A stretch of DNA of 64,000 nucleotides, from the NCBI GenBank assembly GCA_040878395.1, contig JBBDMI010000007.1, positions 1 to 64,000 of the forward strand. The letters run 5' to 3'. This document shows positions 28,501 through 35,774 of this stretch, one piece after another (within the stretch, counting starts at the first letter, position 1; the number at the start of each line of letters is the position of its first letter). The position numbers were made by a program, and so were the translations under genes. The stretch is from Candidatus Dependentiae bacterium. GTDB lineage: Bacteria; Babelota; Babeliae; Babelales; Vermiphilaceae. The notes beneath the pieces are model-generated. The model saw only the letters and a program-made list of their open reading frames with translations. It was not told the DNA's origin and searched no databases.

Positions 28501-28630
28501 TGATCCGCTCAAAACAGTACTCAAAGATTGTGTATTACGCGATAAATCGGCCTTTTATTGGGTTCGCCCTATTGGCATGACCGGTGTTATTTTAGCCGGT
28601 ACACAGAGTGGTGTGGTTGCTTTAGAATAA
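25580..28630 (+). CDS. Large exported cysteine-rich protein
   Basis: About 1016 residues, no family recognised. A signal peptide (MNRKMCTLLICMLFFNQSFA) is followed by roughly 840 residues of beta-rich sequence with repeated strand-turn patterns (IFYVGLASSAG, RLYAGASIQ, YFFAGTDKGLYAFA) that resemble a propeller or similar fold. The last 150 residues hold about two dozen cysteines, many in CC, CCC or CxxC groups, and then GVILAGTQSGVVALE. Such density suggests disulfide cross-linking outside the cytoplasm. AAGGA precedes the start at 25580; a TTG two codons earlier is less likely. It follows the barrel gene directly, so the pair may build a surface layer or receptor. Confidence 0.7.
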   Translation: MNRKMCTLLICMLFFNQSFATQLIQGNVKPTTAANGCPANATETFNAPVQVTTYDRANGIFYVGLASSAGTYAVSSFQRTLGSSQIPRFKPRATQTSTSEPNLNNESIALLAMATDAGDTSSRVAGVSEGTNTSTKVFILDITNKVTFSPDLKLYNPTLNEDGNGASTIHSIAANRCFIFATVSGGVFSEADGGIAVIAINQENLSLNQTAAVPGDMGIKAQQFNNNSPQLKIGNSTIDIQNDPILLWDDQLERLYAGASIQIEPQVNGAGGISVVVGTVGTCPEKGTLTIDKIAPNNAFDANNHNNIVGDIPDGDANLTVEHLEIMHCSTGPSYLIVHGGNGKATNRIFALPLVDKCDPEDPEQGKLANKNAFDVATHRFRTPATAKADLVTSSDLFAQVGNGPLPILPTQTISDIQVIGDAVYVSLKIPQDAQNETGILYSQAQFDNEGKIKSWTPWTKRVWPICGFPDSPSSAQVSFFAVDAVTGKVIAVDGAPQKTVRITEWDEGDQCEPCCQSCSLASMINRSLCDGAYSVLDLDQSTTGLGQSNPYRYALFGGTNKVDFALTSTSKAPGMPYDIMPTSSIPYPQAVTIDYCCPDFFLETELPDAGCVNTLEYARRTENQGDTNYFFAGTDKGLYAFAKEDKNGFNVTEFDLLCSDTFQDAQWHKISALSAPIVDIKTSGNTLYVMTFTTSCELPFYSEIKRINFEDNLDDMFDSGNIVTIARSTTSSTSTALQKTLLFTQMEIMQTSANGSQEQLVLTTNNGIFQSKRTNGVQDAMNETQANWTLIQNKTLFYGMGAIDNATIMSTLWPFSAQDACGCKTFERSSIHQLNGQCDMTPSFSFVPTHFNHLITCDSSACESQCDTIQTCCCTDDCPTPCEEATTVCSTSCEPCCCVDTELTNPPCDDLKLFEKICYFWSDGGRRFFIISPSNAKLACVPCCGKKSCNCCPLQQLRFLEVTPFNTCVWNVCDPLKTVLKDCVLRDKSAFYWVRPIGMTGVILAGTQSGVVALE

Positions 28631-28655
28631 CGATATATATCGTTATTCTAAAGCA
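28618..28655. repeat. 38-bp perfect palindrome over a stop codon
   Basis: TGCTTTAGAATAACGATAT is followed immediately by its exact reverse complement. The stop codon of the large cysteine-rich protein (28628-28630) lies in the left arm. There is no loop and no clear T run, so it is not a standard terminator. Confidence 0.85.
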
Positions 28656-28696
28656 CAAAAATAAATTTTTGGATATTGTTTAATTCACTTTTAATT

Positions 28697-29009
28697 TTTA
28701 GTTTTGTTTATTAGTTTTTTGGCACGTCTATTTATTTTTTTTGATTTTAAAGTTTCTTTTGTCCTTAAGGCCCTTCGATACACTCAACTACGTTGAGCAC
28801 TCAGGATGAAGTCCTCGAAGGTTTTTGCCGTGCCCGGCGTAGTTTTAACGAAGACGGGCCAACCCCTTAAGAATCCGGGCCCGAAGGCCTTGCCTTTCGA
28901 AACCTTAGTCGCGGATAAAAACGTTCTCATTCGCTTCGTTCATTCGCACTGTCAGCCCACGATTTCGCAAAAGCTCAATCTTAGGCTTCCATATCCGCTA
29001 AAGGATACA
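28697..29009 (-). repeat. Mosaic repeat, copy A
   Basis: The stretch 28858-29009 matches 40190-40340 in reverse orientation with high identity over about 150 bases, and 28697-28770 matches 40346-40418. Copy A has about 85 extra bases (28771-28857) that carry the sequence cccttcgatacactcaact, a REP-like motif also seen in other forms nearby. Confidence 0.85.
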
Positions 29010-29057
29010 AATTTTATATTTATTTGGTTAAGAGCTGATAGCGTGACAGTGGCCGAA

Positions 29058-29111
29058 GCAGATATTCTATTTTAGTCTATGCTCGAAGAGCAGCTAAAAT
29101 AGAATATCTGC
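29058..29111. repeat. 18-bp perfect hairpin
   Basis: GCAGATATTCTATTTTAG (29058-29075) and its exact reverse complement (29094-29111) enclose an 18-base loop inside the copy A region. Confidence 0.85.
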
Positions 29112-29175
29112 GTGTGCCACTGCATTTACGCGGGAAATTGGGTTTCGAAAGGCAAAGCCTTCGTGTCCAGGATTG

Positions 29176-29203
29176 TTAAGGAGGGTGACAGGACCCTCCT
29201 TAA
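29176..29203. repeat. Hairpin TTAAGGAGGGT / ACCCTCCTTAA
   Basis: Perfect 11-bp stem with loop gacagg. The arms carry a Shine-Dalgarno-like and an anti-Shine-Dalgarno-like core. A close relative lies at 40561-40592, ahead of frr. Confidence 0.8.
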
Positions 29204-29425
29204 TGACAGAAATGACTTTGAAACCAAAGAAAATAAATGGACACGATACTTCGACAGGCTCAGTATGAAAATTATAAAAATAAAAATAAAAAAAGGGATT
29301 CAAAAGGATACTTCGACAAGCTTACCTCTTCGCTAAAGCTTCGCCGCACATGGCAGTATGATGTAATTAAGCTCAGTATGATGTAATTTAAAAAAAAGAT
29401 TTTTGATTATGATTTTTCTAAAAAA

Positions 29426-29743
29426 TCATTCATCATCATCATTAAAACTGTAATCTTCAGGAACAGTAAATCCCAACTGAGATTGTATTTCAAGCGCAGC
29501 CCGTCGTTTTTTGCCCCAATCGGCAATATACGTACCATTATCCTCAGCCTTAACAATTTCTTCACGTAATGCATTAACAGCATCTTCAGCATTGGTAACA
29601 CCATAAGGCACAATGGCACCACGACGATCTGCACAGCATGCATAATGACGATTAGCCCATTGCGGATTTTGTTGACGAATGCGCAACTTTGCTGACATTG
29701 ATACCGTTAAAAAACATGCGATTAATAAGATTTTTTTCTTCAT
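29426..29743 (-). CDS. Small exported protein, unknown
   Basis: About 105 residues with a signal peptide (MKKKILLIACFLTVSMSA). The mature part is basic at first (KLRIRQQNPQWANRHYACC) and acidic at the end (NDDDE). It contains one CC pair and an amphipathic helix (NAEDAVNALREEIVKA). The start at 29743 is preceded by GGAG; the ATG four codons earlier is part of that GGAG region. It follows the next gene (ending 29785) on the same strand after about 40 bases. Confidence 0.65.
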   Translation of the reverse strand: MKKKILLIACFLTVSMSAKLRIRQQNPQWANRHYACCADRRGAIVPYGVTNAEDAVNALREEIVKAEDNGTYIADWGKKRRAALEIQSQLGFTVPEDYSFNDDDE

Positions 29744-29784
29744 AAATAACTCCATTATTTAACACTCATACAAATTGTATACTA

Positions 29785-30222
29785 TCAAGAAAGATCGCTC
29801 GATTGCAATGGATTTTGAACATATAAACTCAAGGAGCGTTTTAGCTCATCAATTTGCTGCATCAACAATTCCGGCAATCTTTCAGTTGTCGCTACTACTA
29901 ACCAATAATAAAGATAATCAATATCGTCTTGTACAACATCTGTAAAATCAATCTGCTTTATTAATTGCTGTACTCGTACCATTTTACCTAAAACACTATC
30001 TTCGATAAAACGTCGCTCATCTGCTTTAATACGATGACGTAAGAGCCCAATAGTATCGGTTAAACAAATAAGCTCTTTAAGTAATGATGCATATGGCGTC
30101 TTGTCTAATATTTCATCAAAATTCAATTGAACTTCAATAGTCCTTGAGTATCCGCATGTTATTATACAAACAGATGCAACCTGAAACAGTTTTTTTAGTT
30201 TGAGTTGTACTTTAGATTTCAT
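29785..30222 (-). CDS. Hypothetical helical protein, possibly exported
   Basis: 145 residues, no family recognised. The N-terminus is basic then hydrophobic (KKLFQVASVCIITCGYS), a possible signal peptide or lipoprotein-type start, and the remainder is helical (LLKELICLTDTIGLLRHRIKADERRF). GGGGAG lies eight bases before the start. It sits downstream of ssb, separated by a terminator. Confidence 0.6.
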   Translation of the reverse strand: MKSKVQLKLKKLFQVASVCIITCGYSRTIEVQLNFDEILDKTPYASLLKELICLTDTIGLLRHRIKADERRFIEDSVLGKMVRVQQLIKQIDFTDVVQDDIDYLYYWLVVATTERLPELLMQQIDELKRSLSLYVQNPLQSSDLS

Positions 30223-30323
30223 GCATGAACTCCCCTATTATAATGCATTATTCTCTCTTTCATAATGCACGAAGAAAATTCAATTTGTCAATAAATATGT
30301 TTGTCTTTAATAAATTACACACT

Positions 30324-30350
30324 AAAAAAGGCACTTTCGAAAAGTGCCTT
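30324..30350 (-). terminator. ssb terminator
   Basis: Stem AAGGCACTTT / AAAGTGCCTT with a three-base loop. On the minus strand six T residues follow, just downstream of ssb. Confidence 0.88.
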
Positions 30351-30377
30351 ATACATTTTTTTTTAGTTCATAACTAA

Positions 30378-30938
30378 TTAAAAAGGAAGATCATCCTGAA
30401 ATGGAGGCTCATCTTTAAAATCAATCTCTCCTGTCTTTGGCGCTTGTGCTTTTTCTACTTTAGATGCAGCAGCTTTTTTGCTCACTTTTGCTTTAATATC
30501 ATCAATTTGATCCATTAACTTTTTTTCAACCGGATCATTAGGATTCAATTGTTGATTCGCTTGATTTGATGATTGCTCAACACGTTCGGCTGGCGAAAAC
30601 TCTTGAGCTGATAAAAACACTACGCGATCAGCAACAACTGTATGACGAGAACGTGTTTGACCATTTTGATCTTCCCATGAGTCAAACTTCAAACGTCCTT
30701 CAACTAATACTGGTCGTCCTTTTTGCAAATATTGGTGGCAACTTTCAGCTTGTGCTCCCCACACATCAATATCAACAAAACATACTTCTTGTACCATATC
30801 ACCTGATTGACGATTTCTGTATTGACGATTTGACGCAAGGCCTAAACGACAAACTGCTTGTCCCGATGAAAGCTGTTTGTACTCAGGATCACGCGTTAAA
30901 TTACCAACCATAACAACACGATTGTAACCGGCAGCCAT
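30378..30938 (-). CDS. ssb: Single-stranded DNA-binding protein
   Basis: Coats single-stranded DNA in replication and repair. The OB-fold starts MAAGYNRVVMVGNLTRDPEYKQL and includes FVDIDVWGAQAESCHQYLQKGRPVLVEGRL. A Gln/Asn and Lys/Ala-rich linker (about 115-170) leads to the acidic tip DDLPF, the docking site for partner proteins. I start at 30938, where GAAGGGA precedes the ATG and the protein matches the family start; an ATG five codons upstream is not needed. rpsF and rpsR, frequent ssb neighbours, are absent. Confidence 0.96.
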   Translation of the reverse strand: MAAGYNRVVMVGNLTRDPEYKQLSSGQAVCRLGLASNRQYRNRQSGDMVQEVCFVDIDVWGAQAESCHQYLQKGRPVLVEGRLKFDSWEDQNGQTRSRHTVVADRVVFLSAQEFSPAERVEQSSNQANQQLNPNDPVEKKLMDQIDDIKAKVSKKAAASKVEKAQAPKTGEIDFKDEPPFQDDLPF

Positions 30939-31015
30939 TTGTATTCCCTTCAAAGTTGAAACTCTTGTATAATATATTTAATACTGTTAACTGTAGCACA
31001 AAAAGAGCTTTTGTA

Positions 31016-31633
31016 CTAAGCTTTTTTTACATGCTCTTCGCACGATAAAGCACGCTGCTTTTCTTTACTTTTATGTACTGGTAACAGTTTTTTTTCTAAC
31101 GCATGCAACATTTTTTTCAATGCATGAAATTGATCATTATATATTTTAATTGTTTTAACCACATCAGATAATTGCAATGTATATTTTCTAATGAATAGAC
31201 AACCCTTATTTTCAAAAATATCTTCTAAATGCTTAATAATATGTTGCTGAATCACACCCATACTATTAACGATATGACTCAATCCTAATGACAATGACAT
31301 GTCAGGTGTAAAACGCATAGATTGAACAGATGTCATTGGTTGAAGTAAATCAACCAATTGTAAACTATACATGTGCAATTGATTACCAATCATTTTTAAT
31401 TGGTCACTTTCATGCTTTAAATCAAATGTAATATTTTTTGATTGCATGGTTATCTGTATATGACCAATCTGTTGCATAATTTCAGCAGAAAGACGCAATT
31501 GCAGGCTCAAAATATCTGCCGCCTCTTGCTTGACTTTATTAAGTGAAACTTTGGGTGCTCTACGCTTTTGAATAAATTCATGACCAAAATTCAGACTTGT
31601 ACAAAATAACAACAAAATACATATAGAACGCAT
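31016..31633 (-). CDS. Exported helical protein, unknown
   Basis: 205 residues. A short signal peptide (MRSICILLLFCTSLNFG) is followed by long helices rich in Gln, Leu and Ile (AADILSLQLRLSAEIMQQIGHIQI, LHMYSLQLVDLLQPM). It ends in a basic tail (KSKEKQRALSCEEHVKKA). No catalytic motif is visible. AAGGA precedes the start. It is 12 bases downstream of pgsA and probably in one transcript with it. Confidence 0.62.
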   Translation of the reverse strand: MRSICILLLFCTSLNFGHEFIQKRRAPKVSLNKVKQEAADILSLQLRLSAEIMQQIGHIQITMQSKNITFDLKHESDQLKMIGNQLHMYSLQLVDLLQPMTSVQSMRFTPDMSLSLGLSHIVNSMGVIQQHIIKHLEDIFENKGCLFIRKYTLQLSDVVKTIKIYNDQFHALKKMLHALEKKLLPVHKSKEKQRALSCEEHVKKA

Positions 31634-31645
31634 ACTATCCTTGCA

Positions 31646-32278
31646 TCACGATGAAATCGCTGTTTGTTTAAAGCCTATACGAATATATTGTACAAATGAC
31701 AAAAAAACCATTAAAAGCATAATTGCCAACATTGAATAATAGGTCTTTACCGGCACCCAATGAAAATAGTAACAGGCAAATAACCATATAATAAAGACCA
31801 TTTGCACCACAGTAGTAGATTTGCCAAGCCAAGTAGGCCGCACATCCAAATGACGCCCGCTAAATAAAATAAACATTGCACCAAAAATTACTATCAACTC
31901 TTTAAGCAAGACCAATAATACAAACCATAACGGAACAGAAAAAAGTGGCGTTTTAATAAAAACAAGCGTAAAGAAAAAACTTATAAGTAGCAGTTTATCA
32001 GCAATCGGATCCAAACAAGCGCCCAAAAATGTCTTTTCATTCCATAAGCGAGCCAAGTTACCATCTAAAAAATCAGTAATTGAAGCGGTCAAAAAGAACA
32101 AAAAAGCCATTCCCCACTGCTGCATAAACATAGAAACGATAATACAAGGCACAAAAACAATACGCAAAATAGTCAACATAGTAGGAATAGTAATACGCAA
32201 TTCATGCGCCGGAATATCCCGAAATAATCTAATATGAATTTTTTTTAATTTTTGCCACTGCATTCGCTTGTATGACAT
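31646..32278 (-). CDS. pgsA: CDP-diacylglycerol-glycerol-3-phosphate 3-phosphatidyltransferase
   Basis: Makes phosphatidylglycerophosphate in the inner membrane. The CDP-alcohol phosphotransferase signature is intact: DFLDGNLAR followed by G and the two aspartates in CLDPIADK. Four to five hydrophobic segments fit the family, and the TM-rich layout and 210-residue length are normal. An extra 25 residues precede the first helix. Substrate choice (glycerol phosphate versus another alcohol) is inferred from overall similarity. Confidence 0.88.
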   Translation of the reverse strand: MSYKRMQWQKLKKIHIRLFRDIPAHELRITIPTMLTILRIVFVPCIIVSMFMQQWGMAFLFFLTASITDFLDGNLARLWNEKTFLGACLDPIADKLLLISFFFTLVFIKTPLFSVPLWFVLLVLLKELIVIFGAMFILFSGRHLDVRPTWLGKSTTVVQMVFIIWLFACYYFHWVPVKTYYSMLAIMLLMVFLSFVQYIRIGFKQTAISS

Positions 32279-32373
32279 AGAAACCGACAGACCTCATACG
32301 CTAAAAAGAATGATATATATTAAGTCTAGCACAATATGTTTGTATGCCAAAGTTGAAATAAAACAGATCTCCG

Positions 32374-33447
32374 TCAACTTTTGATTATTCCTGCACCCAA
32401 GCAGATATCACCATCATAAAACGCTGCTATTTGCCCTGGTGCAATCCCTTGATCATTTTCATGCAATGTTACGATAACATCACCAACATCACCATGATGT
32501 GCTGAAATAGTACAACTATGCATATTTGGCCCATGGCGCAATTTCACTGATAAACCGGTTTTTTCAGGAGCTTTGCCGGCAAACCAATTAAGATCTGAAA
32601 CAGTTAATTGATTACGTTTTTTATCTTGTGCAAAATAGTTGCGAGAAAAATATACAATATTTTTTATCGGATCTTTGTCCACAACATACCACGGACCGCC
32701 CGAAAGGCCTGAACCTTGACGTTGCCCAATCGTGTGATACCAGAATCCTTTATGTTGCCCAAGAATAGTTCCCGTTTCATATTCAACCTTGTCACCCGGT
32801 TTTTCTCCCAGATAATGGTTCAAAAATTCATTGAATTTGAGTTTTCCTAAAAAGCAGATGCCCTGGCTGTCTTTTCTATCTTTGTTCGGGAGATTGTAAT
32901 TTTGAGCCAATTTACGCACTTCACTTTTTTCCAAATGACCAATCGGAAAAACTATACGTTTTAACTGATCTTGTTTGAGGTGTGAAAGGAAGTAGGTTTG
33001 ATCTTTAATGGTATCAGGCGCTTTTTTAAGATAAAAAACATCATCTTTTTGTGTCAGTTGTGCATAATGCCCTGATGCAATTTTATCGAATTTGCCTGGA
33101 TATGTTTTATCAATGTAATCAATGAAAAAACCAAATTTGATCATAACATTACAGAACACATCAGGATTTGGCGTTTTGCCCGCTTTAGTTTCAGCAATAG
33201 CATATTTGACCACATGATCAAAGTACTCTCTTTGCAAATTAACAACCTCAAGATTCACTTTAGCTTGATCGCACACTTTGCGTACGTAAGATAAATCTTG
33301 CTCCCAAGGACAATCGCCCAAATAAGCAAGTTCATCTTCCAACCAGATTTTAAGGTAAAATGCGGTGACATTATGCCCTTGTTCTTGCAATAAACGCAAA
33401 GCAACTGAGCTATCGACACCACCTGAAACTAATACGGCAATATTCAT
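32374..33447 (-). CDS. mnmA: tRNA-specific 2-thiouridylase MnmA
   Basis: Thiolates U34 of tRNA-Lys, -Glu and -Gln. The ATP-binding PP-loop is VSGGVDSSVA near the N-terminus. The catalytic cysteines are in NPDVFCN and SQGICFLG. ASGHYAQ, GQRQGSGLSGG and the C-terminal beta domain are present. I start at 33447 (MNIAVLVSGG), which gives the normal 357 residues; a start at 33552 would add 35 residues of unrelated hydrophobic sequence. Confidence 0.95.
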   Translation of the reverse strand: MNIAVLVSGGVDSSVALRLLQEQGHNVTAFYLKIWLEDELAYLGDCPWEQDLSYVRKVCDQAKVNLEVVNLQREYFDHVVKYAIAETKAGKTPNPDVFCNVMIKFGFFIDYIDKTYPGKFDKIASGHYAQLTQKDDVFYLKKAPDTIKDQTYFLSHLKQDQLKRIVFPIGHLEKSEVRKLAQNYNLPNKDRKDSQGICFLGKLKFNEFLNHYLGEKPGDKVEYETGTILGQHKGFWYHTIGQRQGSGLSGGPWYVVDKDPIKNIVYFSRNYFAQDKKRNQLTVSDLNWFAGKAPEKTGLSVKLRHGPNMHSCTISAHHGDVGDVIVTLHENDQGIAPGQIAAFYDGDICLGAGIIKS

Positions 33448-33593
33448 ATTTCTTTCCATTTCGTCTTTTTTGATATTCCTTTTAATTATAGCAAAAACAG
33501 CAATAATAACCATTATAATAAAGCATTTTCTCAATCTAACACCTCCAAACAATGCGCAAATCTATACCTATAATTTTATATATAATTTTCAAT

Positions 33594-33621
33594 TTGACAA
33601 ATATAAAAAGCTCTTTATACT
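33594..33621 (+). promoter_or_regulatory. Promoter for the 671-residue ankyrin gene
   Basis: TTGACA, a 16-base spacer and TATACT, ending 53 bases before the start codon. Strong sigma-70 consensus. Confidence 0.7.
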
Positions 33622-33674
33622 TGAAATATAGTAAAAAATGTATTATAAACAGCTAAAATCAAAATAGAATAGTT

Positions 33675-35690
33675 ATGACTAAAAAAAATCTATATTTACT
33701 TATGTTAGCGTTTTTCACCTCGGCTTTATACCCAATGGATGATAAAAAGAAAGAGCCTTCAGAGTCACCTGCTAAAAAAACTGGTCGCGACCTTAATGCC
33801 TACAACAAAAATGAAGAAACTCCACTCAGTATTGCTTTGCGCAAAAACACAGAAGAGTCCCACGAAAGAATAAAAAAATTATTAGACCTCGGTGCTGATC
33901 CAAACAGACCGGCAACTACCAAAATGTGGACCCCATTGATGATTGCAACACGTCAAAATGATACACAAGCAATGCAAATGCTGCTTGATGCCGGCGCAAA
34001 TGAAGATATCGCAATCAATGGAAAAAGTGCTCTACAGATTGCGCAAAACTATAACTGCTCTGATGCCGAAAAATTACTACTCAGTCAACCATTAAATAAA
34101 AAGTTGATGCAAGCTTGCATCAATAATAACGCACAAACAGCTCATAAACTTATTGATCAAGGTGCAAATGGCCTGCTTACAGTATCTGGCGGTAATAATC
34201 TTGCGCATATTGCAGTAAAATATAATGCACATGAAGTACTGACTGTCTTAACTCAAAAAACCAACATCGACCTTGATGCCTATAACCAAAATAACGAAAC
34301 ACCATTAAGCATCGCATTACGCAAAAAAAATAGATCGCTAAATACAATACAAGCCCTATTGAACAAAGCTTGCCCAAATCGACCTGCAACAAAAAGTATG
34401 TGGACGCCATTGATGATTGCAACGCGTCAAAATGATACACAAGCAATGCAAATACTGCTTGATGCCGGCGCAAATGAAAATATTACAATCAATAAAAAAA
34501 ATGCTTTACAGATTGCATTACAGCACAATTATCCACACGCAGCTGACATCTTATTAACCTATGGTGCAAAAACAAAATATCACCCATTTCAACTTCTGTT
34601 TACTCAAAATGGTACATTCAGAGAAAACACCGAACAAGATTACTTGCCTATATTACAAGTTTTGAAAAAACACGGCATCAATTTTAATCAGCCAATTACG
34701 ATTGATCAAACAACAGAGCCTTTCATCATTCATTTATTACGATATACAGCAGATATAATTCTTATCGAGTATTTGCTTATATACGGCGCACAAGTTGATC
34801 AAACAGAAATAGAGGCTATCTATTCTAGCATCAAAAGGGTTGGTCTAAACCCAAACGTATCTGATGAAAAAAAAGCAAAGCAAATAGCGATTTTAATGGG
34901 AAAACTACATGCTTGCTTACAATACACAAAAGAGATATACAAAATGCCCAATGGCAATACAATATTGATACAGGCAATAGAAGACAAAATGCCCTTACCA
35001 TTCATTTACAACATAATTACAGATTGTCCTCATTATCATGCAGAACAAGATACAAAAGGACAACATGCTTTACATCATATAGCTCTATTGGACCAAACTC
35101 ATCCAAAAGTTCAAAATTTAACACTTAAAATAATTGATACATTATCCGCATGCCTAAACATCAAAGATCATAAAGGTCGTACACCACTCATGCTTGCGCA
35201 AGAAGATCCAGAAATTATAGCACGCATGCTTTTAAACAATGCTAATGTAAATGTCCAGGATAAAGATGGAGACACTTCGTTAATTTACAACATAATGAGA
35301 ATATCTCCTGTTGAAGTTGATTTATTGGAAGGAACACAACAATTAAGAGACACTCAAAAAAGAAGTCCTATAGATATGCAAAAAATAGCTCTCGACAAAG
35401 CTACTCGAAATTTAAATCTAATGCGCTCTTTCAATCAAGCAAATTTATCCTTTTTCAGTCACATATACTTTTTACCTATCGATGCATTAGAAAAAGAAGC
35501 TGAAGAAAAAGTACAACATTTAGCTACAATCAAAGATCTATTACAACACAATCAAACAGAAGAAACTAACAAGGTTCAAAAAGAAAGTCGAAAAATCATA
35601 CGAGGGCAGCTAAATCTCAATCCAAGAAACATGCGCAACCGACAATTAGGATCCGGTTATATAAAACTAAGATCTTTACCCAAAGAATAA
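33675..35690 (+). CDS. Exported ankyrin-repeat protein
   Basis: 671 residues. A signal peptide (MTKKNLYLLMLAFFTSALYP) is followed by ankyrin repeats, for example TPLMIATRQNDTQAMQMLLDAGANEDI. Two segments, about residues 38-125 and 196-285, are close copies: roughly 77 bases at 33933 and 34407 differ at only three positions (offset 474 bases). The last 140 residues are helical and basic without ankyrin pattern. Exported ankyrin proteins of intracellular bacteria often act on host proteins; that role is inferred. It has a near-consensus promoter and is followed by argS. Confidence 0.88.
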   Translation: MTKKNLYLLMLAFFTSALYPMDDKKKEPSESPAKKTGRDLNAYNKNEETPLSIALRKNTEESHERIKKLLDLGADPNRPATTKMWTPLMIATRQNDTQAMQMLLDAGANEDIAINGKSALQIAQNYNCSDAEKLLLSQPLNKKLMQACINNNAQTAHKLIDQGANGLLTVSGGNNLAHIAVKYNAHEVLTVLTQKTNIDLDAYNQNNETPLSIALRKKNRSLNTIQALLNKACPNRPATKSMWTPLMIATRQNDTQAMQILLDAGANENITINKKNALQIALQHNYPHAADILLTYGAKTKYHPFQLLFTQNGTFRENTEQDYLPILQVLKKHGINFNQPITIDQTTEPFIIHLLRYTADIILIEYLLIYGAQVDQTEIEAIYSSIKRVGLNPNVSDEKKAKQIAILMGKLHACLQYTKEIYKMPNGNTILIQAIEDKMPLPFIYNIITDCPHYHAEQDTKGQHALHHIALLDQTHPKVQNLTLKIIDTLSACLNIKDHKGRTPLMLAQEDPEIIARMLLNNANVNVQDKDGDTSLIYNIMRISPVEVDLLEGTQQLRDTQKRSPIDMQKIALDKATRNLNLMRSFNQANLSFFSHIYFLPIDALEKEAEEKVQHLATIKDLLQHNQTEETNKVQKESRKIIRGQLNLNPRNMRNRQLGSGYIKLRSLPKE

Positions 35691-35774
35691 ATTTTCAAGT
35701 GACATTTGGCCTTTTTTCATTTACATTCATGCATAAGCGCTTACAAGAAAACAGTAAAGAAAAAGGCCTTTCCT

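Larger units (their letters stand above)
28631..29425. other. Gene-free region made of mosaic repeats
   Basis: About 795 bases holding repeat copy A and several hairpins. Apparent short reading frames here arise from inverted repeats (two of them end in the same ADILF peptide on opposite strands) and carry no signal peptide or family match, so I do not call genes. Confidence 0.75.

Noticed and set aside
28806-29303. Two opposite-strand reading frames both ending ADILF
   Set aside because: Their shared end is created by the 18-bp inverted repeat at 29058-29111, and the rest is repeat copy A. No ribosome site or family match.
34530-34538. Third TTATCCACA DnaA-box sequence
   Set aside because: It lies inside an ankyrin coding region far from the rpmH cluster, and one chance hit of a 9-mer is expected at this window size.
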